Assembly (NCBI GenBank): GCA_029204225.1
Contig: CM055107.1
Location: forward strand, 30,469,410-30,533,409
Direction of reading: 5' to 3'
Source: Diphasiastrum complanatum
Taxonomy: Eukaryota > Streptophyta > Lycopodiopsida > Lycopodiales > Lycopodiaceae
Length of the DNA: 64,000 bases
Made by a program: the position numbers and the translations under genes. Below the pieces are notes generated by a model. The model worked only from the letters and a program-made list of their open reading frames with translations, searched no databases and was not told where the DNA came from. This document shows positions 1 through 12,906 of this stretch, piece by piece (position 1 is the stretch's first letter; every line of letters starts with the position of its first letter).

Positions 1-1804
1 TTCCCTAATGATGCTGGCTTAGTATTCCAAGCAAAAACTATATGAAGATAAATGATCTTTTCTATTAATCTAACTTCTGCATGAAGAGCGCAAACATGCA
101 CATTTTTTAAGGGGATAGGCAGCACAGGCTTCCAGTTTGGATCTACATATTCTCTAGTAATTCCTGTACTCCTAGTTACATCTTTTGTCATTTTCATGCA
201 GTACAAACAAGGGTGATTTGATGTAGCACCGCGAGAAACATTCTCAATTTTTTCAAATCACCTGCTAAGTGCCATTCAACATTGAATTCTCCAACTCCTA
301 GAACATTGAGTCCATCCATATGGTCCTTGATGATCCTAGGATAAGATGTCCTTAAGAATATCCATGATAATATATCACGATCCTCTTTCAGCACCTGTCC
401 AAAGAATTAATCAGACTTAGTTTACAATGTATTAATACTATTCAATGAATGTAATGTAATAATGAGGCTAGTTACCTGAAATGCTGCCAACCACCATATA
501 TCATTTTTTGACTGGACACTAAATCTAAAATCTTCTTGGTTCTTTGTTTGTGATAGAGCACCATTCATGAGAGTTATGCAAACCCTCTCCATCTTCTACC
601 CTTTCACAATTTCTGACTCATCTAACTTAAGTATATGATTATTTTGTCATTCACCTTTTCATAGGTTATATCATAGAATGTGACGATGTATCTCAACAAG
701 TAATTTAGATCAACAAATAAATTGTTTGATGAATTATAAAATATCGATCTTCCATCAATTTCATACGCCTCCTCAATATGAAATGGAGTTCCAGTGATCT
801 TATGCATACCTATGTTTAATGTATCCCTCTATTTCTTCAAGTGATATGTCCTAGGGATTGGAACTTTTCTAATTTGAACTTGCTTAAAAGCTTCTCTAAT
901 TAGTTTAAATATTGTTGCATATGCTTCCTTTCTAATACCTGCAAAATTACAAGCACCCTGAACTATAGTCTTATCTAAAAAAATTTGAATGTCCACCATC
1001 AAAGACTCTGCTATTTTACACTTTACATTTGAAATCCTATTGTTCATCATGATACGCTCAGTGGATTTGCAAGTCAATATTGTGCCCAATGACATTCCTA
1101 GTGAAGCATTGTCTTTAATATTCCAAGGAGCTACTAATGCAGATCTGCAAAAAAAACAGATAGCTAACAGAATATCACCATAGCTGAAATTAAATCCAAA
1201 TGTCATTGAAAAACTTACAAAAATCAGAATATGCTTACTTGAATACACGGATCCTCCTATTTCGATAACCTCCTTTTGAAAGCGTTTGAATATCCTTGCA
1301 ACTTTGTCGCTTTCGCTTCTTACTTTCAGCCTTCTTCTTTGCCAAATCCACATCCTTCAATAAATGTAAGTTTTCAATACAAATAGATTGTAAGACTGAT
1401 TGCAATTGCTCTACTTCTGATTTGATATTGATTGTTATCTTCTGTAATGATTCATTATTTTTTTTAAGTTGTTCATTTTCTTCTAACGTCTTTTGGAGAT
1501 GACAATCTCTATTCTGACAATAAGAGGATATCCGAATTAACTCACCTTCTAAAAAGTGAACTTTATTCATATAAAGTTGTTTTCCATGGTTTCGTAATCT
1601 TTCACAATATCCTAGTAATCCACTATGTCCATTGCATATCCATGTAACTAAATGAGTTATTGAAGAGAATGTGGGATGTGTCAAAGTGCTTGGATCTTGT
1701 GGATATAATGTTCCATCTATCCACAAATCCAAGTTTTTTTTTCCTTCTACCCTGTAACGAGAACGATCCTCAGTAGATATTTGAATTCCTTTGCCTCCTC
1801 TTCT
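1..1804 (-). CDS. Partial multi-exon gene of unknown family, with apparent frameshift
   Basis: Five minus-strand exons can be chained with GT-AG junctions in matching phase: 1804-1239, 1144-939, 809-655, 595-476 and 394 to the window edge. The first start codon is not identified. Exon 1 encodes a Glu/Lys/Gln-rich coiled coil (about 1540-1330) followed by a basic stretch KKKAESKKRKR. The last exon reads ...EWHLAGDLKK; at an A6 run (minus strand, 249-254) the open frame shifts by one base and continues to the edge with ATSNHPCLYC and VHVCALHAEVRLIEKI. The GDLK ... ATS...C-x2-C arrangement recalls uncharacterised proteins carried by DNA transposons in other eukaryotes, but this is a recollection, not a match. 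Exon 2 could instead read through to a stop at 829. I do not know the function. The frameshift may be a sequencing slip in a homopolymer or real decay. Confidence 0.45.
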
Positions 1805-3165
1805 CTACAAAGGTGCCAAATCAATAGGAATATCCACATGTAGATGATATAATGTCATCATCAAAAAAATAATAGAGTAATCAGTTGCATCAAAGTACTA
1901 TGACAAGATTCTATGAAGCAAAACAAAATGCTCATCTTTGATTATAATATATACTATGTACGATCAATCCAAGCTCCATGCTTGTATGCTTGATTCAAAT
2001 TTGGGAATGCCGCTCATTTTTTCATTCCAATAGGTAGTTGGTGCTCATATTTCCATTCTCGTGGAAGGAATGCATATGTAAACATTTTGCAATTTTTCCT
2101 GATTCGAATTTGGGGATGGCGGTCATATTCTAGATCCAGTGAAAATATTGCCCTTTTTGTAACCAATAGAGAGAATATTTTTGAATTTAGTCAAGCTATA
2201 CTGCAAACTGTTAACAGTTCTTAACTGTGACTATAGACACTATGGGTAGATCATTGGGAGTTGGAGAGGCCTTGGGAGTGGTGTGGGCAAGCAAATAAAC
2301 AATATTATTTTTTTTATTTTGATATTTTTCTATATCCTACATGGCATTCCTTAAAGGATCTTTTTGATATTGAGAACTCCTCTAATGATCTATGGGCTAA
2401 TTTGCCTAATCTAGGTGGTAGGGTTAGGGTCTATCCTAAGTACATTCAAACCTAACTGCATATCCGAGCTTAATAGTAATGGATTAAGAGCTCATTTATA
2501 CATTGCTTTTGAGAGGAATCAAGCTTAAGGTGATTTTTGATAGTTTTGCTCTTCCATGTGAGATTGATACTAGATGTATGTGATGCTTTTTGAGTCTAAT
2601 GAGTTGATTTGAACTTTCTAGAAATTCCATACTATTCACATGTGTGAAAGGCCGTGAGGATCAGTAAATGATAGATTGCTTGTGGTGTTTAAAGGCCATT
2701 GCCAATCTACATCAAATGAAGCTAGATTTAGTGTCTAGACCTTGATCAATCTTGTTGATGTGCAATCCTTGATGCTTGATTGATGTTTATAGATCCAAAT
2801 GATGCTTAGATGCTCTAATTTTAATAGTCTAGGGGTGAGACATTAGACTCTTATAATAGTGGCCTATTCCTCATTGGTAGTCGACAAATATGTTTAGGGA
2901 TTTTATCATTGGATGTCCCTTGATACAAAGAGGTCATGGCAGTTGTTTGGTTGTTGTGTTTCTAAGTAGACACAGTTCATTCTTATGCTCACCACCATTA
3001 CAATAGAGCAGGATGCATAGTCATTCTTTTAGAAATCACACATTCCATGATATTCTTGGAATATTGCTATAAAATGACAAGCCATTTTGAATTTTTATAT
3101 GTGAAAAAATCCAACAAATTGATGCACCAAAACTGGACTACATTGTAACCGCAATATTCAGCAAC
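1805..3165. other. No supported gene
   Basis: AT-rich sequence with only short chance ORFs. The upstream exons of the minus-strand gene ending at 1804 may lie in the first few hundred bases, but no start codon or splice pair could be chosen. Confidence 0.4.
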
Positions 3166-3505
3166 CTACATAAAGGTATTGCCTTTGCCCTTGCCCTTTG
3201 AGAACATAGCCTCCTCCTCTCCAACTTGAGATGTGGAAGTGGATCCTTCCCTTGATAGAAGCCTAAGATCCTCATTCACCAAGATTTCTTGCAAGTCATC
3301 CATACTTGGCAAATGTCTTTTGAATACCAAAACTTTGAACAAGATTAGCATGATCATCCAACAAGCCATTAAGAATTACTTGAACAATTTCTATCTCCTT
3401 AATGCTTTCATTAATACATGCTAACTCATCATTGAATGCTTTAACCCTCAAAAGAAAAGCATGAGCACTTTCATCCTTCTTTTGTATGAAATATTTGTCT
3501 CCCAA
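3166..3505 (-). mobile_element. Ty1/copia Gag fragment
   Basis: Two overlapping minus-strand frames encode a copia Gag (UBN2-type) piece. The stretch ELACINESIKEIEIVQVIL aligns by eye with ELACIGDSINQNELVQVIL in the better preserved copia element at 57.7-58.9 kb in this window. A short Lys/Gly tail follows, but no zinc knuckle is visible. A frameshift separates the two frames and no LTR is attached. It is a dead fragment, probably related to the 56-60 kb family. Confidence 0.65.
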
Positions 3506-3663
3506 GGGTTAAAACCCTTGATAAAGAATGTCTTGATATCTATACCAATTTTATGAGCACTGAATTGGACTATTGAGATTCATGTGCATACTAATGCTTT
3601 CAAATATGCTATTGGATCAGTTTTAACGTAGCCAACAAATAAAAGAAAGATTTTTCAATCAGG

Positions 3664-4535
3664 TTCGCTAGTCGTCAACTCAATGATGCTGAATTGAACT
3701 ACTCCATAACAAAATGTGAAGCTTTGGCTATGGTATTTTCTATCAAGAAATTTCTTCATTACTTAATGACTACACATTTTGGTTTTTATACTAATTATCA
3801 ACCTTTATTACATTAGATGAACAAGACATTGTCGGTTCCAATCCTATACTTGGCCAGTTTTCCAGAGCATTGGTGGGGACTTCGTGCTTTGAGAGACAGA
3901 AATCAACGATGCAGATGTTGTCATGACTCTCCTATCAAACCTTTCTGACACCTACAAAAATTGGATAATCATCATTTCTACTGAGCAAGAGCTTACACGA
4001 GCAATTATTGTGTTGTGGTTAAAAAGGACAAACAACACCACATGGTTGATCGTGTATCAAGGATCCAATTAGCACTGGTTAGTACTAAAGTAGATGATGA
4101 GCTACCAGATATGGCATTTTTTTAGGTGGAAGCAGTACCTAAATGGGCAACTGATATTGTTGAGTATTTGATGCATGGTCAACCTAATGAGTCATTCAAA
4201 AAAGTTCAAAAATGAAGATTAATTGTGAAGGCACAACCTTATCAGTTGATTGCAGGGCAACTATATCGATGATGTACTGATGATATTCTTCGACGATGTA
4301 TTTTGCCACATGAAGTATCATATTTAATTATGTTATCGCATGATGGAATGAGAGGAGTTCATTTTGCAATTGATATTATAGTTTGCAAGGTTTTACAATG
4401 AAGTTGCTGGTGGTTGTCCATTCATAAGAATATAGAAAAGTGTATTCAATCCTATAATGTTTGTCAACATGCACGTTGACCAACTAAACAACATTATGAA
4501 TCATTACATACAATGTTCGCACAAATACTGGTTCG
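3664..4535 (+). mobile_element. Degenerate Ty3/gypsy RNase H to integrase zinc-finger region, with copia Gag scrap
   Basis: Plus-strand frames with several stops give RNase H-like text (SITKCEALAMVFSIKKFLHY), then DELPDMAFF and KWATDIVEYL, then ILRRCILPHEVSYLI, SHDGMRGVHFA and CWWLSIHKNIEKC. These match the order RNase H, linker, H2C2 integrase zinc finger of gypsy polyproteins. Around 3895-4000 the frame instead reads DVVMTLLSNLSDTYKNW, which is copia Gag-like, so the fragment is a mosaic. There are many in-frame stops and no termini were found. Confidence 0.6.
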
Positions 4536-4769
4536 AGAGGTGGAGAGTCTGAATTGTTGTTCAATTCAGCCATAAATAGCTTTGGGTTAGATTTATCTTC
4601 AAAAGCATCGGTAACTACAGTATACAATCAATTATATCATATCTCTTTTTCTTGCAATACTTGTAGAAGATTTTGGCATGTTGATGTTTTGATTTTTCAT
4701 GCTGTGATGGGATGTTGAGTATTTGACTTTGAAGTATTGACAACACCTTTCTTTGAGTGCTGCTTCTTT

Positions 4770-5160
4770 TTTAATATAGTGCGATAGATTTATATAATAA
4801 CATTTGACTTCTTTTGAAGTTCTTCTTGGAGAAGAATTGAAGTGACCTTCTGCATAGTTAAATCCAGTTGTGTAGAGATCAGCATGACTAAATGATCATA
4901 GGAAGTACGACAACTTCCTAAGAGAGTAATGACAACATCATTGTCAACAATGGGTGGTCCACTGCATCAAATTGATCAATCAATGATCTAACATGATTAA
5001 CATGATCACTTATAGAAGTTGATTTTGACATATTGCAAGAAAAGAATTTCTTTCGCAAGAACAGATGAGTGGTAACATCTTGGGTCTCATACAGACTACT
5101 AATGAGAGTTTTCCACTTCATCCTTTAGGTTGATCGTATAGTGAAGCGGACATGAAGTTT
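4770..5160 (-). mobile_element. Ty1/copia Gag fragment
   Basis: Minus-strand frames give MKWKTLISSLYETQDV..., HVNHVRSLIDQFDAV, then ITLLGSCRTSYDHLVMLIST. This is the UBN2/Gag pattern of copia elements (LL.SLP.SY...). It is broken by a frameshift near 4920 and no LTR is visible. Confidence 0.55.
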
Positions 5161-6448
5161 CAATCGATAGTAGTAATGATAGTCCTTGAGACGTGGGGCA
5201 GTTAGGTTTGAACGTCTTCCAAAAAGTGTCGAGTCGATAGTGTCGACTGTCGAAGGATTGTCAAGTCAAAACTCTTGTGAGTGGTGAGTCTTTGGCATTC
5301 CTTTGACTTATTTGGTTGACTTTGTAGTGTTGCGAACCTGTCTCAAACTTGCATTCTTCATCTACAACAGGTTCTCAAGTAAATACCCAGGTCTGGAACT
5401 CTATCATGGATACCTGAATGGAATAACTAGTAATGTATATAGCGGCAACTAGATCGAATGGGATTTAAAGGTTTGAAGTGGAATTAGAATTTTAACAATC
5501 TCGTCATGTGTCAACCTTGCCTAAAGCCCCTCTCTTGCACTTACCAAGGTTTGCGAGTAAGCAAATAATAATAATAATTTTGCATGCAATTTCAATTTTT
5601 TACGGTTCCAATTTTTAGCACACGCATGTAGATGAACCATGAAAATAACAATTAATTTTTTTTTCATGACATTTTAGAAAAATTGTGACGATTTAATATG
5701 ATTATTTTCGAGTAAATGCTTTAAGGATTCCAAAAATTATCATAGATTTTTGGAGTTTTTGTTAAGGCCCCCTTTCTAAGTTCTCACATTTCAATTTCAT
5801 TTTGTCAGTTTTTGAAACTTCTCTATTTGACCTTGGATTTCTGTGTAGTAAAATGCAAAAGAATGAATATAAGCTCAACAAAACCAACACTGTGCAAGTA
5901 TTATTACCATAGTAATTGTCACTGTTTAGAAGATGAGACATAAAAGGGCACGCCATACTAAAGATTCTACTACAATTGAGGTGAACGTTGGGGTGAAAGA
6001 AATATTGAATAAAGTTTTAACTAATTTAGACAAAGTTTTGACTGCTATTTGAAGTAGTGCAAAAACCAAGTAAACAAACTTGGCAATGATTGCAAGAAGA
6101 TTTAGAATGGAGATGCGAGAAGATCATTCAAGAAGCCTAGAGCCCGATGAGAGCCTCTAAAGAAGATGCCTTTTTATTTTTTTCCTCATTTTTGTAGCCA
6201 TGTGAACCAATAAAAACCTTGATATCACAAAATGTAGCTTTTTTCAGATATAAATAGAATAAAAACTTTTTAAATATGAAAATGTTTTGCCGGACAGCAT
6301 GTGGAAATGCTATTGGATGTGAGGCCTGCCCTTCCAACTCATCACTACCCAAAGAGGCCCAAAAATGTTGAAAATGAATATGACGGATGGTTGGATTGAG
6401 AAAATCAATGTAGCATTAATGTACTTACATTGTCAAATAATTGAAATT
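5161..6448. other. No supported gene
   Basis: AT-rich spacer between copia debris and the gene at 6449-7853. The small ORFs here have no splice sites, motifs or family resemblance that I can support. Confidence 0.4.
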
Positions 6449-7853
6449 CTATTCAGTAATTTTATCTATATTTTCTATATTAGTATCAGGAACTGTGATG
6501 GCAACAATCTCTTGTCTTATAATTTCGTCTTTCTCTGTATTAGGAAGGACTTGTATGCCTTTCTGATTGTATAAAATAAGCTCTGCATTCTCACCAACTT
6601 GAAAGGATGTTAGGGCAGGAGCAGGCTTCTTTACAGTGCCCTCAAGCTCTGGCACAAAAGCTATGCCATTTTGTACAAAAGTTTTGATCAACTCTTGCCA
6701 CAATCTATATACATCGTCGGAATTGTACGACTCAAGAGTGAACTGTCATCACAAAGCAGATGAATGAGTAAATAACTAACAATCACACTAACGAAATAAA
6801 AATTTGAATCAATAGAACAACCAATGAACAAAATTTTACCTTTTCAATATCTACGTCAACTTGTAGATTGTACCACTCGAAAAAGAGCTTTGGACAAACC
6901 AAGCACAACTAAAAGCATCCTTTTGTTGTACACACTACAGATATTCAACAAAAATTATTAATATTATGACATATAATTTATTCATGCTATGACAATAGAT
7001 TTAAAAAATAAAAAGATGTATATCAGAGATAAATTGTATATACCTTGAGAGATTTAATTGTTATCTCCCCAATAAAAGTCGTCGTTGTTGGTATTTCACG
7101 CATGACATCATGAAGTAGAGAATCAAATTCTCTATGTGTATTTTCAGCTGAGTTTTTTTTTACACATAGAAAATTTGATACTCCCTCCTTATTTATTTTT
7201 ATTGAAAGAATATTCAGGCTTCAATGCCGACTGCAACAAGCAAAATGAAAAGCATCTATTTTGACATGAGCATAATGATCAAAATAAAAGGAACCAACAG
7301 CATATAGCAAAGCTTACTTATTCTCGTATGGAATCAAGTAGAATTTGGCCACAAGACTGCAATCGATGAAATATACAGCCTTTTCAAAATTGGCCTCTTT
7401 TGCCTTCACAGCACCCATGAAAAATGGACTCACAACAAAAACGAGTCCCTCTGAATCCATACTAATCCTATGCTGCAAAACATTTTGGCTGGCTTCAACA
7501 ATCACATCTGTGATTTCTGAACTTTTATCTTTAAGCTCTGTACAAAATTTGGGACCTAATCTGTAGCTTCTATTTGAATCTGGAAGGAAAAAGTCAAAAT
7601 AATTTTCGAGCCAATCAATCTTATTGCCTAAATAAGCCTTGTATTGATTGTAATGGTCAGAATAAAAAAAAATCTGATTGGGATCGTATGGGATTCTAAC
7701 AAAAACATTATGTACAGGTTTTAAATTCGATGCTCCAACAATACTAATAGATTTTTTAGTTATCTTATCAATCTCCTCTTGGGTAATCTCCACCTTTGGT
7801 GAAGAAACCTTCTGAGGAGCTGGACGGATAACTCCAAATTTATTATGATGCAT
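6449..7853 (-). CDS. Hypothetical protein, four exons, about 357 aa
   Basis: Four minus-strand exons join without a stop: 7853-7318, 7218-7044, 6908-6840 and 6742-6449 (536+175+69+294 nt = 358 codons with stop). Donors read GTAAGC, GTATAT and GTAAAA; acceptors read TTGAAG, TTTTAG and GACAG. The first ATG at 7853 opens MHHNKFGVIRPAPQKV. The protein is hydrophilic with no signal peptide or membrane segment. Visible stretches include VRIPYDPNQIFFYSDHYNQY, an aromatic block KIDWLENYFDFFLPD, then HREFDSLLHDVMREIP, a short exon with CPKLFFEWYNLQVDVDIEK, and an acidic C-terminus. I recognise no domain and assign no function. The clean reading frame across three introns argues for a gene that was functional recently. 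The acceptor of exon 2 is the least certain; an alternative at 7230 leads to a stop. Confidence 0.55.
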
Positions 7854-9499
7854 ATTTATTTATTTATTTATGAGTAAGTGCATGCATATTTATTATGATG
7901 ATATTTCTCTTATAAGTGCATGCATATTTATTATGGTTACCATTTTGTATTATTTGCAACTTGGCCACACACATTCATACTCCAATAATATGCTTTTACA
8001 TTAAAATGCTAAAAAAAAACATCAATATAAATGCATCTATTCTTTGATTGACACTTGCCTCTTTGAAGATCTTTGTAATCTTTTCATTGTGATATTTCAA
8101 GTAAGATTTGAAAGATATTGCCACTGGAAGATGTTGCTTATTGATATTGTTTTTGATGACTCTCAATTAAAAGCTTTGGAATATTTAGTATGAATATAAC
8201 CACACCATCAACATATAAGAGTATGGATTTAGAGAAAATGTGCACAAACATGATAGATAGCAAGATAGATACTAGAAAAATTTTAATAAATGCAAATGGC
8301 AAAAAGCTCACTCAGAATTGACAAGAAGCTATCTTGTGCAAGCTCGCTCGAGGCCCACCCCCATAAATTTGCATGCACTTACAAGAGAAAGACACTTACC
8401 TCTATTTTTGCCTATGACCAAGTAAGTTTGGTATGATATCCATGCTCTTATAAAGAAACACATTTACCTTTAACTCTGCCTACTGCCAGATCACTTTAGT
8501 AAATTGCAGTATGCATGCACAAAGCGAAGCCACTGTCCTATTCACTTTTGGACATTCACGCATATGGAGCTAAAATGTTAGTACAATATTCCAAAAATTT
8601 AATAAAATTTGTAAATTTATTTGTACAAAAGTTAGTAAGAAAAATGATAGGACATCCTCCTTGAATAAAATTCACCAATGACATAAACAACCCCATAAAT
8701 GTAGACACTGCATCTATATAAACATTCAATCCATAATAAAGGTGAGAGACTTTTCTTTGAAAGATTTGCACATATCCATGACACAAAAAACTACTTATGA
8801 TATGCATCAAGAACCTACAAAAGCCAAAATCATCATGAGATCAAAATGAAATACTTTGAGACTAGCAACAATATAGCAGAGAACAATCCAACTGAACTGT
8901 GTCTTCAAAGCTAAGTTGCACAAACTAATGTCAATTTTTTTTTAGCATTATAATAAACAGAATCGAGAGGATCTCAAAAAACAATAAGATATTACTACTG
9001 AGAATTTTTAACAATGATGCATCAGTATGACACATTCACGAATTGAAAGAAACATCACTATGATTGTTGAAACGAATCTGAAGACGACGAGAGATAAGCA
9101 AATACAGCAAAGTCCCATTGATTTTGAAGTTGAAATATCATAACTATCTAGACCAATCTCATAAATCTTATTCACATCTCTCACATCAATATGTATGTTT
9201 ACTGGACAATATTTGGAGTAGCTCACTCTTCTTGAGCTGAGGTTGGTGCATACACATATTGTGATTAATGTCTAGAGCTAGCACACGTAATAGAATCTAG
9301 TAGATATGCTTGCATGCAAGGTAGGATTTTCCAATTCTTTCTCGCCTTTGAAAATCTTGACATGAACAAGAAGGATTCTCTGAGATATGTACATCATAAG
9401 CTTCATGTTGCTTAGTTGAATTTTTGGTTTCCAATGAGAACACCTCATGCTCAAAACATTTCAACACTGTCATTGATAATACTTTAGCCTACTGCTTAA
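7854..9499. other. Non-coding spacer with a short duplicated motif
   Basis: AT-rich. The 20-mer GTGCATGCATATTTATTATG occurs at 7878 and again at 7916. Minus-strand ORFs at 8556-8810 and 9008-9226 are short and Ile/Phe-rich, with no recognisable domain or convincing splice sites, so I do not call them genes. Confidence 0.4.
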
Positions 9500-11906
9500 T
9501 GGAAAATTGACCTATTCAGCAGTAGCTAGAACAAATCCATCTCTTTCTAACGTCTCCTTCTCCTCACATAACAAGTTTGTTCCTTTTTGTACTGGCCATA
9601 TGGAAGGTAGTTCAGGTTGCCCACAAACAATTGATGAGCATGGTCTCCATGTGTGATCCACACTATCATCTGTAATGTCACTGGCCTGAATCAATGTTAA
9701 AAAAAAATTGACCAGAGGTGTACTGGAGATGTCTATAAGGTCGTTGGCCTGAATCAATGTTAAAAAAATGATATACATTACATCAACTTATAGAAGACCA
9801 AGATATTTGACCACAATAAAATAGCGTGAACCAGACATCTTACCCCAATTAGAAGATGTCGCTAGTGTGCATAGCGTACATTCCACCAACCAACTATCCA
9901 TTGCAGGCAAATTGGCATCTGCTACCTTTCCACTGACCCACCATGCTCTAATAAATTTGAATTGCGAGTGGTGTGTATTTAAAGACTTTGCTCCCAATGG
10001 AAGAGACAAGATCTCTCGCGACCGTGTAAGATATTTTCTGGTCCTCCATTGTATACTGCACGAATGGCTCTCCAATTTGCTTGTACTTCGTCTGCCGAAA
10101 CCATGGAAATCAGGCTCTTTGAAGCCCTTTTGAGTTACTATAATGTTTAGCATCCTCCAGAATAGTACTTGTGCCTTTGTGTCTTCTTCTTTCATCTCGC
10201 AAGTTGCGATTGTCATGAGCTCTTGAACACTGTTAACAAATAAACAAATGTCAGTAAAATTTTTGCAAAACATCTCAAGGCATAAATTTGCATCCATAGG
10301 ATGTGAATGACTACATGATTGTCATAAGTGAACAACATAGATATACAACAATATCTATACATATGTCACCTTGGCACATATACATGTGTTGCCATGGTTG
10401 TCCATCCATGTACATGTTTGACATGGTCAAAGCACACCCATGACCTTCTCAAGTCACCATCTCCTGTGCATGTCATCCGGTTGACAAGGTCAACACCTGA
10501 TGTTGGTCCTGTTGTAGACATTTTAAACACAAAGCAACGTTCATTATCATCTTTGCATTGCCCTGGAAATCTACTGCCATAAAAACACACAATCTTTTCA
10601 ACTCCAATAAACTTGTTTCCACGCCCTTTCCAACAACCTTTTTTTTGTTGTCAGTGAGGATTCTCTTGAATCAACAAAAACAAATCAATAGCTTAGACTA
10701 GACAACTCATTATAAGCACATACGTAGCGATTAAAATCTTCAACATAATTATTTGAACACAATTTTCCATACGCACCTATTGGTCTGCACCAATGGTTGC
10801 ATTTCTCGCAAGAGTTCTACTAGGTGTTGGTGACTCATTTCAAATTTCTCACAATTTTCATCTCTTGTCATAGCCTTAATAACAAGCTCCTTTTGTGACC
10901 TCCATTTGTATCTTTCTAGGGCCAACATTACTATTAGTTGCAACTATAGTGTCAACCAAGCGTTTTGTTTTTGCTGTTGCAAAACGAGAAGAACCTGCTC
11001 GAACCACATGATTATGGAAACCTTGGTGTATCATTACCCTGGTGAAACTGGTGTCGCTTGGCATACAGTAGTACACGCATGCTGCACAAGCTTGTGTGCA
11101 AACTGGCCATTTCTTGCAATAAAAACATTCTACTGTTCCATAACCATCTGAAGAACAACCCAAATGAGGTCTGGTTTTAAGCTCACCAAACCAACATTGT
11201 CGATTTGGTGCACCAGAGAGCATGTGAGTCCACAAATTCCATTCATGCACTCGAATACACCACCGCAATAGCTTTTGCAAACAGTGCCTGGAAAATAAAC
11301 ATTTGTTGTCATTGATTTTGTCCAACAATGACCATTGTAACATTGTTTCATCCCTGTCATTGGGGAGTTGCCACTCACATGAAGTGCAGGCAATTCAAAT
11401 GCAATATTTCCATTGTATTGAGTAGGTAGCTCGTTTACTTTCTGGACTATGCTACATTGCATAAGCAGTTTTCCAAGCAAATTGCTCCTAGGGTTGTCTT
11501 TTAAAACTTTTTCTACGATACTTTTGTCATTGTGTTGAGCACCCTTGTCTTCAATGTCAAGTTCCTCACACAGGTCAATGACAATAGTATTTTTGGGCTT
11601 TTGGACACTTTTTGTGGTAGGTGTGGTAACAACAACCAAATAAACAGATGACAAAGTTTTGTCTAGAATGTAGTAACTGAGAGAGCCAAAGCCTTTCATA
11701 GTTTGCATTTGTAAGAGGTCATTCTACATCTCCTGAGTCGTTATCATAGCAAATACCTCAATATCACTAGATGGGCGATTCATTCTGTCCTCCAGAGTCT
11801 TGGAATCCAACACTGCACGACCTCCCTTGTTTGGAATCCCTACATGTTCCTCACCATACTCCATTAAAGTTAGTTGAACAACTACACCTGCACTAATACA
11901 AATCAT
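9500..11906 (-). pseudogene. Broken Cys/His-rich, transposase-like gene
   Basis: Minus-strand exon-like frames at about 11906-11724, 11708-11340, 11300-10876, 10943-10749, 10590-10366, 10297-9788 and 9778-9512. The most distinctive part, near 11300-10940, carries CWFGELKTRPHLGCSSDGYG, then CFYCKKWPVC, a Cys-rich ACAACVYYC, FHNHVV, and RLVDTIVATNSNVGPRKIQ. The C/C...H-x-H pattern resembles the WRKY-GCM1-type zinc fingers at the N-terminus of MULE/FAR1-like transposases; this is a pattern judgement only. A downstream exon has VLFWRMLNIIVTQKGFKEP. Frames change between segments and TAG/TGA codons intervene, so the locus looks decayed, or my exon boundaries are wrong. No terminal inverted repeats were found. 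Confidence 0.35.
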
Positions 11907-11990
11907 TCATGTTGCAAACTAGAATGTAATCTATAACAAATTATGCACTCAACTACGAGCGCTCATTAAAGTAAGAAATCTTCATACATG

Positions 11991-12246
11991 CATGAACAGA
12001 TAAATGAAAGGGTGGAGAAAGATTGCTACAAGTGATATAATCTAGAACATTATTCAATAATGTTCTAATTTGGATTAACTGCATGAACAGGTAAATGAAA
12101 GGGTGGGTAAAAATTGCTACAAGTAAATATAATTTTAAAGATTATTCAATAATGTTCTAATTTGGATTAATTGCATAAACAGGTAAACAAAAGGCTGGAG
12201 AAAGATTGATACATGTAAATCCAATTTAGAACATTAGTCAACAATG
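11991..12246. repeat. Tandem repeat, about 91-bp unit, 2.7 copies
   Basis: The phrase CATGAACAG..AAATGAAAGG recurs at 11991 and 12082, and in altered form at 12174, giving a period of 91-92 bp. Each unit also contains ATTATTCAATAATGTTCTAA, which holds a short palindrome. Confidence 0.75.
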
Positions 12247-12343
12247 GTTGATGTGAGACTAAGATAAACACATGGAGTTACTCAATTGGGGTCATCTAAT
12301 CAATCGCACTCCTTGTCACTACAACATTCAAACGGAACATAAA

Positions 12344-12571
12344 TGTATAGATCAAGATCATCAAATACTTGCAAATTTTTGTACTATGGATTAATAAGCA
12401 TACAGATACAAATCCGAAGTATAAATATTGTAAACATGAAATGATAAGGCTTATCATCACCACTATGTATACGTCTACATCATCAAATACTTGCAAACTT
12501 TTGTGTTATGATTGACAAGCATACAGATTCAAAGCCGATGTTATAAATATTATAAACTCGAAATGAGGAGG
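12344..12571. repeat. Tandem duplication, 121-bp period
   Basis: CATCAAATACTTGCAAA occurs at 12358 and 12479. The surrounding text (AAGCATACAGAT, TATAAATATT) is repeated with scattered substitutions, indicating an old two-copy duplication. Confidence 0.7.
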
Positions 12572-12904
12572 CTAAAACTTGTCTATTTTGAACTTATACC
12601 TTCGAGATATATAGCAACCACAAATCCTTCTGCCCAAAAAAGTTCTATATCTGAGGCTATGGCATCAAAGTGCAATCACCTATGATCTCCTCATTGCACC
12701 TGTAATCTCCTCACTGCACAGCACCTCAATGCTCCTAGAAGACCTTAATTCAAGCTCTCTCACCTCACTGTCAATTCATAGGCAACTAAACTTTTGTATC
12801 GCTTTATAGTTTCTTCGGAGAGAAATCAATACAAGATTTGACAATGCATAGGAATAAAGAAAAAGGAATCTTTAAAATAAAAAATAAGCACGGAAAAGCC
12901 TCAC

Positions 12905-12906
<2 letters not shown>

